Below are positions 5,443-10,647 of a stretch of 13,012 nucleotides of DNA, one piece after another. The translations under genes were made by a program, and so were the position numbers. Origin of the DNA: JBBRLG01 sp038231495 (lineage in GTDB: Bacteria > Planctomycetota > Planctomycetia > Gemmatales > Gemmataceae); contig JBBRLG010000167.1 of the NCBI GenBank assembly GCA_038231495.1, forward strand, positions 1 through 13,012, given 5' to 3'. The first letter of the stretch is position 1. Each line of letters begins with the position of its first letter. The notes under the pieces were generated by a model. The model made no database searches. It had not been told where the DNA came from and was given only the letters and a program-made list of their open reading frames with translations.

Positions 5443-6798
5443 ATGCGCTTCCAGAAGGTTATTGCACTTGCCGTTTTGGCCCTGGCAGTCGGCACGGTCT
5501 CGGCCCAGCCGACCGCTCCACGGCCGTTCCCCCCGACTTCCTGGCAGACCGGCGAACCGACGCCGCCCGCAATCCACGACCCCAACGTGATCGGCGTGGG
5601 TTACAACCCCAACCCGCCGACCTTCACCGAGCCGCCCCTTTTGCCGGCGGGCATCGCCCCGCGCACCATCCCATATCAGCAATATAAGCCGGAGCGGTGC
5701 GATTCTTTTGAATCGCCGTGTACGCCGTTCCCGCGCGTGTGGGGCGGGGCGGAGTACCTGCTGTGGTGGCTGAAAGACGCCAACGTGCCCGCCCTGGTTA
5801 CGACCGGCCCGGCGTCGTCCGGCGGGATCATCGGCGCGCCGGGAACGACCGTCGCGTTCGGCGGTGCGAGCGTCAATCTCCACGAGTATTCCGGCGTCCG
5901 CTTCACCGCCGGCTTTTGGCTGGACGAGTGCCAAACCATCGGCGTGGAGGGGAGCTACTTCACCCTCGGTTCGCGCTCGGTGTCCTTCGTCGGCGGCAAC
6001 GACGGCGCCGCTGGCAGTCCGCTGGTGGCCCGGCCCTTCTTTAACGCGATCGGCAACCGCGAAGACTCGGAGTTGGTCGCCTTCCCCGGCGTCCTCGCGG
6101 GCACGGTGCGCGCCAACCTCGACAGCCGGCTCGACGGCGCGGAGCTGAACGCCCTGTTTAACCTGTGCAGCGACTGCTGCTCGCGGCTGGACCTCATCGC
6201 CGGCTTGCGCTACCTGGAATTGAACGAGGGCGTCAACGTCCTGGAGGACCTCACCGTTTTGCCGGGCGTCCCCGGCCTCGGCGGCAGCCATTTCCTGGTG
6301 GGCGACGGCTTCCACGCCCGTTCCGCCTTCTACGCCAGCCAGTTCGGCGCGCGGGCGCAGATCCGTCGCGGCAACTGGGACGCCGTGTGGACCGGCAAGC
6401 TGGCCCTGGGCGGCAGCCACGAAGAAGTCACCATCAACGGCTCGACCGGCCTGACGTCTCCGGGGTTGGCGACGGTCAACGCACCCGGCGGCTTGCTGGC
6501 CCTGCCCTCGAACCTTGGCGTCTACAAGCACGACACCTTCGCCGTGGCGCCCGAGTTCGGCCTCAGTGTCGGCTACCAGGTGACGCGGGCGGTGCGCGCG
6601 TCGGTGGGGTACAACTTCCTCTACTGGAGCAACGTGGTCCGGGCCGGCGACCAGATCGACCGGGTGTTGAGCACGAACCAAATCCCGTCCACGCAGCCCA
6701 CGGGTGCGGCGACGAGCGGCTCGCGGCCGGCGTTCGCCTTTCACGACGCCGACTTCTGGGCGCAGGGACTGACGTTCGCGGTTGAATGGCGCTATTAA
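5443..6798 (+). CDS. BBP7-family outer-membrane beta-barrel protein
   Basis: 451 aa from ATG 5443, preceded by a purine block GGGGGAG; starting further upstream at 5395 would bury the signal peptide. Residues 1-21 are a signal peptide ending in VSA-Q. A proline-rich segment (22-95) precedes the barrel domain, which shows BBP7 signatures: WGGAEYLLWWLK near the start, TTGP...GGIIGAPGTTVAFGG, SGVRFTAGFWLDECQTIGVEG, RLDLIAGLRYLELNEG, alternating beta-strand segments, FAVAPEFGLSVGYQVT, GYNFLYWSNVVRAGDQID, and an aromatic end WAQGLTFAVEWRY typical of a last barrel strand. BBP7 proteins are a planctomycete-specific expanded family of presumed outer-membrane barrels; cargo or ligand is unknown. It is monocistronic, with a hairpin after the stop. 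Confidence 0.9.
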   Translation: MRFQKVIALAVLALAVGTVSAQPTAPRPFPPTSWQTGEPTPPAIHDPNVIGVGYNPNPPTFTEPPLLPAGIAPRTIPYQQYKPERCDSFESPCTPFPRVWGGAEYLLWWLKDANVPALVTTGPASSGGIIGAPGTTVAFGGASVNLHEYSGVRFTAGFWLDECQTIGVEGSYFTLGSRSVSFVGGNDGAAGSPLVARPFFNAIGNREDSELVAFPGVLAGTVRANLDSRLDGAELNALFNLCSDCCSRLDLIAGLRYLELNEGVNVLEDLTVLPGVPGLGGSHFLVGDGFHARSAFYASQFGARAQIRRGNWDAVWTGKLALGGSHEEVTINGSTGLTSPGLATVNAPGGLLALPSNLGVYKHDTFAVAPEFGLSVGYQVTRAVRASVGYNFLYWSNVVRAGDQIDRVLSTNQIPSTQPTGAATSGSRPAFAFHDADFWAQGLTFAVEWRY

Positions 6799-6813
6799 GC
6801 CAACGCAGCGCCT

Positions 6814-6857
6814 GCCGCTTGCGGCTGAGCGCGGGAATGCGCTCGGCCGCAAGCGGC
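6814..6857 (+). terminator. Hairpin (REP-family arm pair) ending the BBP7 unit
   Basis: A 19-bp stem, 6814-6832 against 6839-6857, with one G-T pair and a 6-base loop. Both arms carry the GCCGCTTGCGGC core of the dispersed repeat. No T-run follows, so it may stabilise the mRNA 3' end rather than terminate. The following 6858-6996 segment shows no gene and presumably holds the promoter of the PepSY-TCS cluster. Confidence 0.6.
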
Positions 6858-6996
6858 CAACGATGAGAAAGAATTTATCCTCGATTCAGTCTCTTCTTAG
6901 GCAGGTCGGCTAGGATACCTTCTGTCGCGTCGGGCGGTGTCGTCCGGGAACGCGGCCCACAAGGGGTACTCCGCAAACGCGGAGAGGAAGGACCAC

Positions 6997-7611
6997 ATGA
7001 GTAAGATTCTGAGCGGCCTGGCAGGGTTGGCGGTCGTGGCGATCGCGACGATCGCGTTCGTCCGCGCCGACGAGGAAAAGATCGATCTGGAAAAGGTGCC
7101 GAAGCCGGTGCTGGACGCGGTGAAGGCCAAGTTCCCCGACGCCAAGTTGACCGCCGCGGCCAAGGAAACCGACGGCGACAAGGTCGTTTACGAAGTCTCG
7201 TTCACGTTCAAGGACCACAAGTACGAAGTCGAATGCACCCCCGAAGGCAAATTCATCGCCATCGACAAGCAGATCGAAGCGAAGGACCTGCCCAAGGAAG
7301 TTGCCAAGACCCTGGAAGACAAGTACCCCAAGGCCAAGTACAACATAATCGAGGAAGTGACCAAGGACGGCAAGATCGCGGAGTACGAGATTGAGTTGAC
7401 CACGGCCGACAAGAAGTCCATCGAAGTCGTGATCGACCCGGCCGGCAAGGTTATCAAGGAAGAAAAGAAGGACGAGAAGAAGGAAGAGAAGAAGGACAAG
7501 CCCAAGGACAAGGACGAGAAGAAGGACAAGCCCAAGGACAAGGAAGAGAAGAAGGACAAGCCCAAGGATAAGGAAGAAAAGAAGGACAAGGACGAGAAGA
7601 AGGACAAGTAA
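6997..7611 (+). CDS. Exported PepSY-like protein with K/D/E-rich repeat tail
   Basis: 204 aa from ATG 6997, with an AGGAAGGA purine block just upstream; a longer frame from GTG 6937 lacks a site and would bury the signal peptide. Signal peptide 1-24 (cleavage VRA-D). Residues 34-150 hold two PepSY-like units, each 'P..V...(K/D)(F/Y)P.AK' followed by strands: VPKPVLDAVKAKFPDAK and LPKEVAKTLEDKYPKAK, ending VVIDPAGKVIK. PepSY-like domains occur in secreted proteins tied to protease inhibition or envelope sensing. Residues 155-204 are almost only K, D, E and P, with three 10-residue repeats coded by exact 30-base units (7501-7590). It precedes the response regulator and kinase genes by 140 bases, suggesting a functional link. 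The tail may bind cations or a surface polymer (inference). Confidence 0.82.
   Translation: MSKILSGLAGLAVVAIATIAFVRADEEKIDLEKVPKPVLDAVKAKFPDAKLTAAAKETDGDKVVYEVSFTFKDHKYEVECTPEGKFIAIDKQIEAKDLPKEVAKTLEDKYPKAKYNIIEEVTKDGKIAEYEIELTTADKKSIEVVIDPAGKVIKEEKKDEKKEEKKDKPKDKDEKKDKPKDKEEKKDKPKDKEEKKDKDEKKDK
7501..7590 (+). repeat. Three tandem 30-base units in the PepSY-like gene
   Basis: Units 7501-7530, 7531-7560 and 7561-7590 each encode PKDK(D/E)EKKDK and differ by only a few substitutions (such as GAC to GAA and GAC to GAT). The near identity at DNA level suggests recent unit duplication, so copy number may vary between strains. Confidence 0.8.
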
Positions 7612-7633
7612 GGTAGGGTAAGTTGGTTGTCCG

Positions 7634-7721
7634 TGCCCGCCGGAGCATTGGGTGCCATGCTTTCGTACTCGAAAGCATGCTTTGGAGAACCAAAGCAGGG
7701 CACCCCGCGCTTCCGCGGGCA
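7634..7721. repeat. Nested palindromic element between PepSY-like gene and response regulator
   Basis: Several stems fit within 88 bases: outer TGCCCGC/GCGGGCA (7634-7640/7715-7721); GGGTGCC/GGCACCC (7650-7656/7699-7705), which encloses CATGCTTTCG/CGAAAGCATG (7656-7665/7670-7679) and TGCTTTGG/CCAAAGCA (7678-7685/7690-7697); and CCCGCG/CGCGGG (7704-7709/7714-7719), which competes with the outermost pair. The RNA would form a branched, cloverleaf-like fold. It looks like a dispersed palindromic element and could tune read-through from the PepSY gene to the kinase pair. Confidence 0.7.
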
Positions 7722-7751
7722 TTTGTCATTCGGGATCGAAGGACGGCGCCG

Positions 7752-8438
7752 ATGGGCATTCGCATCCTGGTCGTCGAGGACGAGGCGTCGATTGCCGATT
7801 TCTTGATCCGCGGCCTGCGCGAAGAAGGCTTCACGGTCGAACACGCGGCCGACAGCGAGACGGGTTGGTTTTTGCTCGAAAACGGCGGCTGGGACGTGGT
7901 GCTGCTGGACTGGTCGTTGCCCGGCCCGGACGGCCTGGGGCTGTTGCAGCGGCTGCGGCGCGCGGGCGACGCGACCCCGGTGCTGTTCTTGACGGCACGC
8001 GACGCCGTGTCGGACCGGGTCAAGGGACTGGACGCCGGTGCCGACGACTACCTGTGCAAGCCGTTCGCGTTCGCCGAACTGCTGGCCCGCGTCCGTTCCC
8101 TGGCGCGCCGGCACCAGCCGGACAAGACGGCGGTGCTGACGTACGAGGACGTGCGCGTCGATCTGGCCACGCACCGTGCGGACCGTGACGGCCAGCGGCT
8201 CGACCTGACGGCGAAAGAGCAGGCGTTGTTAGTGCTGTTCCTGCGCCACCCCGACGTGGTGCTGTCGCGGACGCGCATTTACGAGACCGTCTGGGGCGAC
8301 CAGTACGACGGGCTGTCTAACACCCTCGAAGTTCACGTCATGGAATTGCGCCGCAAACTGGAGGCCCACGGCGGGCGGCTGATCCACACCCTGCGCGGCC
8401 GCGGCTATTCGTTCGGGGAGACGGCGGGCGGAGCCTGA
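7752..8438 (+). CDS. OmpR/PhoB-family response regulator
   Basis: 228 aa from ATG 7752, with AAGGA (7739-7743) 8 bases upstream; an in-frame GTG at 7623 lies in the palindromic element and would add a non-homologous leader. Receiver domain 3-117: acidic pair E9/D10, phospho-acceptor D53 (LLDWSLPG), switch T81 (LFLTARD), K103 (LCKPF). Winged-helix DNA-binding domain about 130-223, with LTAKEQALLVLFLRHP, the helix LSNTLEVHVMELRRKL and the wing IHTLRGRGYSF. It is a transcription factor activated by the kinase encoded 40 bases downstream. Targets are unknown; autoregulation of the PepSY-RR-HK cluster is plausible but no operator was identified. Confidence 0.95.
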   Translation: MGIRILVVEDEASIADFLIRGLREEGFTVEHAADSETGWFLLENGGWDVVLLDWSLPGPDGLGLLQRLRRAGDATPVLFLTARDAVSDRVKGLDAGADDYLCKPFAFAELLARVRSLARRHQPDKTAVLTYEDVRVDLATHRADRDGQRLDLTAKEQALLVLFLRHPDVVLSRTRIYETVWGDQYDGLSNTLEVHVMELRRKLEAHGGRLIHTLRGRGYSFGETAGGA

Positions 8439-8478
8439 AGAAGGACTCGGCGTAGGTGCCGCGAGCCGTTGACAACTT

Positions 8479-9954
8479 ATGAACCTGAGTTTAACGACCC
8501 GTTTACTCGTCTTCTTCCAGGGGACGCTGGCCCTCGTGCTGGCGGGCTTCTCCGTCAGCCTTTACCTGCTGGCCCAATCGTACCTGTCCCACCAGGTCGA
8601 TGAGCGTTTGGCGTCCGCCCTGGCCACTCTGGACGCCCTCGTGGACCGGGACGAGCTGGGCCTGGAATGGGAGGCGAAAGACCGCCGCCTGGCCCTGGGC
8701 GAAAACCGGGCCGCCGACCAGGTGCGTTGGCTGGTACGCGACGACCGCGCGCGACGGGCGGGTGCCTCGGCCAACGTGATAGGCGACGATCAACTCGCCG
8801 AAGTGCTATTCACCTTCGGGACAGACTATGCCGCACCGCGCGACGTGGGCGTCGATGGGAAGACCTGGCGGTTCGCCCGGCGGCGGCTCGACGACACGAA
8901 AGGCGGCGGGCAACCCCTGCCGAACGACCGCTACCAGACGTTGTATCTAACGACCGCCGCCTCCCTGGAGCCGATGCAAACCCTGCTGCGCAACCTGGCG
9001 GGGACGCTGGTGGGTCTGTCGCTGGCCGTGTGGGTGCTGGCCGCGGGCGGGGGCTACCTGCTGTGCCGTCGTGCCCTGGGGCCGGTGACGCGCATGGCGA
9101 CCGTAGCGCGCGGCATCAACGCCGCGGCACTGGACCAGCGGCTGCCCGCGCCGGCGACCGGCGACGAATTGGCGGACCTGGGCGGGGCGTTCAACGACCT
9201 GTTGGCCCGGCTGCAAGAGTCGTTCGAGCGGCAGCGGCGCTTTACCGGCGACGCCTCGCACCAGCTGCGTACGCCCCTGGCGGCGATGCTCGGCCAGGTC
9301 GAGGTTGCCCTGCGCCGCCCGCGACCGCCGGAAGAGTACGCGCGTGTCCTGGGCCTGGTGGGACAACAAGCGGAACACCTACGGCAGATCGTGGAGATGC
9401 TGTTATTTTTGGCCCGCGCCGACGCCGAGAGCAAGCGGCCGCAACTCGACCGCATCGACCTGACGGCGTGGCTGCGGGACCACGCCCGCACCTGGTCCGG
9501 ACACGCCCGCGCGGCGGACTTGCGCGTCGAGTGCCCGGCGGACGTGCCGCTGTGGGTTGACGCCCAGCCGCCGCTGTTGGGCCAACTCGTTGACAACGTG
9601 TGGGACAACGCCTGCAAGTACAGCGAGCCGGGGACGCCGCTTGTATTGCGTGTGGCGGCGGGGGCGGACGGCGTTTGCCTGTCGCTGGAAGACTGCGGCT
9701 GTGGGGTAGCGGCCGACGAATTGCCCCACGTGTTCGAGCCGTTCTACCGTTCGCCGCGTTCGCTGCCCACGGCCGGCGTCGGCCTGGGGTTGGCCGTGGT
9801 CCAGCGCATCGCCGCGGCCCTGAGTGGGACGGCCACGTTTCAAAGCGAGGTCGGCCGGGGCAGCATCTTTCGCTTGTGCCTGCCGCCCGCCGAGTCTGAC
9901 GAACTGCGTTCTCGACCGATCTGTTCTACCTTTTGGGGCGAGCCGGGAGCGTAA
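8479..9954 (+). CDS. Membrane sensor histidine kinase
   Basis: 491 aa. Two membrane helices (about 8-31 and 172-197) flank a 140-residue periplasmic sensor region with no recognised fold. HAMP follows (about 198-250), then HisKA with H261 in FTGDASHQLRTPL, then HATPase_c: N-box DNVWDNACKYS (N373, N377), G1 EDCGCG (D405, G407, G409), F-box HVFEPFY, G2 GVGLGL (433-438). All catalytic boxes are intact, so it should phosphorylate the response regulator encoded just upstream. There is no clear ribosome binding site before ATG 8479, so translation may depend on coupling or a leaderless-like mechanism. The last residues (about 486-491, GEPGA) and the stop codon are coded inside the left arm of an intergenic palindrome, so the original C-terminus was probably altered by that repeat. 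Confidence 0.95.
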   Translation: MNLSLTTRLLVFFQGTLALVLAGFSVSLYLLAQSYLSHQVDERLASALATLDALVDRDELGLEWEAKDRRLALGENRAADQVRWLVRDDRARRAGASANVIGDDQLAEVLFTFGTDYAAPRDVGVDGKTWRFARRRLDDTKGGGQPLPNDRYQTLYLTTAASLEPMQTLLRNLAGTLVGLSLAVWVLAAGGGYLLCRRALGPVTRMATVARGINAAALDQRLPAPATGDELADLGGAFNDLLARLQESFERQRRFTGDASHQLRTPLAAMLGQVEVALRRPRPPEEYARVLGLVGQQAEHLRQIVEMLLFLARADAESKRPQLDRIDLTAWLRDHARTWSGHARAADLRVECPADVPLWVDAQPPLLGQLVDNVWDNACKYSEPGTPLVLRVAAGADGVCLSLEDCGCGVAADELPHVFEPFYRSPRSLPTAGVGLGLAVVQRIAAALSGTATFQSEVGRGSIFRLCLPPAESDELRSRPICSTFWGEPGA

Positions 9955-10015
9955 GCGACCGGAGTCTACCTTCGGAGCTACACTCCGGTCGCTTACGCTC
10001 CCGGCTCGCCTTTTT
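9937..10015 (+). terminator. 29-bp palindromic repeat and terminator overlapping the kinase stop
   Basis: Left arm 9937-9965 and right arm 9982-10010 are perfect reverse complements (29 bp) around a 16-base loop, followed by TTTTT (10011-10015). On the reverse strand the stem is followed by four A-complement Ts (9931-9934), so it could stop transcription both ways, ending the kinase unit and the tRNA-HNH unit. The first 18 bases of the left arm are kinase coding sequence and stop. Confidence 0.85.
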
Positions 10016-10041
10016 GCTGGTGACACCGGGGTTGCGATCAA

Positions 10042-10113
10042 TGGGCCTACCTGGATTCGAACCAGGAACCGAGGAATTATGAGTTCCGCGCTCTGCCGTT
10101 GAGCTATAGGCCC
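10042..10113 (-). tRNA. tRNA with CAU anticodon (elongator Met or lysidine-type Ile)
   Basis: 72 bases, read on the minus strand from 10113. Acceptor GGGCCTA (10107-10113) pairs fully with TAGGCCC (10043-10049), with discriminator A at 10042. D-stem GCTC/GAGC around AACGGCA; anticodon loop CTCATAA (10077-10083), anticodon CAT; anticodon stem CGGAA/TTCCT with only the outermost pair unmatched; variable loop CGGTT; T-stem CCTGG/CCAGG around TTCGAAT. CCA is not encoded. G1-C72 pairing and the lack of three G-C pairs in the anticodon stem exclude initiator tRNA. Sequence alone does not separate tRNA-Met from tRNA-Ile2, whose C34 is modified by TilS. Confidence 0.95.
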
Positions 10114-10126
10114 AAGTATTGTTTTC

Positions 10127-10540
10127 CTAGCCGGTTTCTGCGCTCAGAGCAAGCTGTTTCCGCGCGTAGCCTTCGAGTCGCGCCCGCGTCAGATAGAGCT
10201 TCTCCTCTACCTCTGCGTGGCAATTAGCACACAGGAGGTCGCATTTTTCCGCCTCGGCGGCAAGCAATTCAAGCGAGCGATTCGAGCAATTCCGGGCATC
10301 TAGGGGAAATACTTTGGCAGCAGGATCGCGATGGTGGAACGTGAGAGCGCGTAGGCACCGATTATAACCACAGCGGACGCACTTTCCGCCCATCTCGATC
10401 AGTAGGCTGTTCTTTCGGGAAACTCCTCGTTTCTTCTGATTAGCGTAGACGGCGTTCGATTGCCCTTTGACCTTGCAACGGTAAGTGCAGAAACGCCGTT
10501 GCCGTCCTTTCAGAAGTGAAGAACACACGATGCACCTCAT
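10127..10540 (-). CDS. Small HNH endonuclease (homing-type) between tRNA fragment and intact tRNA
   Basis: 137 aa. N-terminal zinc knuckle C3-x2-C6 and C18-x3-C22 (FCTYRC), then a treble-clef HNH module: C54-x2-C57, FHHRDP (H69, H70), C104-x2-C107 and LCANCHAE (N106, H108). This is the pattern of free-standing HNH nucleases found in phages and in intron- or tRNA-associated mobile genes. ATG 10540 is preceded by GGGAG at 7 bases; because C3 belongs to the zinc knuckle the start is well supported. That binding site begins one base after the D-stem of the truncated tRNA copy. The stop TAG lies 13 bases before the intact tRNA. Base composition is lower in GC (about 56% by rough hand count over 10141-10500) than the surrounding genes, consistent with acquisition. 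Confidence 0.88.
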   Translation of the reverse strand: MRCIVCSSLLKGRQRRFCTYRCKVKGQSNAVYANQKKRGVSRKNSLLIEMGGKCVRCGYNRCLRALTFHHRDPAAKVFPLDARNCSNRSLELLAAEAEKCDLLCANCHAEVEEKLYLTRARLEGYARKQLALSAETG

Positions 10541-10552
10541 GAACTCTCTCCC

Positions 10553-10577
10553 TGCTCTGCCGTTGAGCTACAGGCCC
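10553..10577 (-). pseudogene. 5' fragment of a tRNA gene (acceptor 5' strand and D-arm only)
   Basis: On the minus strand, GGGCCTG, TA, GCTC, AACGGCA, GAGC (10577-10554) matches the intact tRNA at 10113-10090 in 23 of 24 bases, differing only at tRNA position 7 (G instead of A). After the D-stem the two diverge completely: this copy runs into AGGGAGAGAG and the HNH start codon, with no anticodon loop, T-arm or 3' acceptor strand in that place. It is a truncated copy, not a functional tRNA by itself. Confidence 0.85.
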
Positions 10578-10600
10578 GGCAGCGTCTTATCTAAGACAAT

Positions 10601-10639
10601 CCCGATTGGCCGCGGTTCGGCGAACCGCGGCCAATCGGG
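10601..10639 (-). terminator. 19-bp perfect inverted repeat ending the cyclophilin gene
   Basis: 10601-10619 and 10621-10639 are exact reverse complements with a single G between them, 8 bases after the cyclophilin stop. On the minus strand the stem is followed by ATTGTCTTAGAT, only partly T-rich. A smaller dyad GTCTTA/TAAGAC (10584-10597) follows. The promoter of the tRNA/HNH unit must lie in or right after this region; I cannot assign it. Confidence 0.7.
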
Positions 10640-10647
10640 GAGAGTGT

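Noticed and set aside
5428..6852. Long minus-strand frame opposite the BBP7 gene
   Set aside because: Low-complexity Arg/Ala/Gly composition without domains; the + frame matches BBP7 throughout.
6910..7722. Minus-strand Leu/Val-rich frame resembling a membrane protein
   Set aside because: It is the complement of the Lys/Asp/Glu-rich PepSY tail; antisense of AAG and GAC/GAG codons gives Leu, Val and Phe runs.
10127..10577. Group I intron carrying the HNH gene inside the tRNA
   Set aside because: The tRNA 3' half is not left waiting after an intron; a complete tRNA including its own 5' half follows. The ORF nearly fills the space, leaving no room for the intron core.
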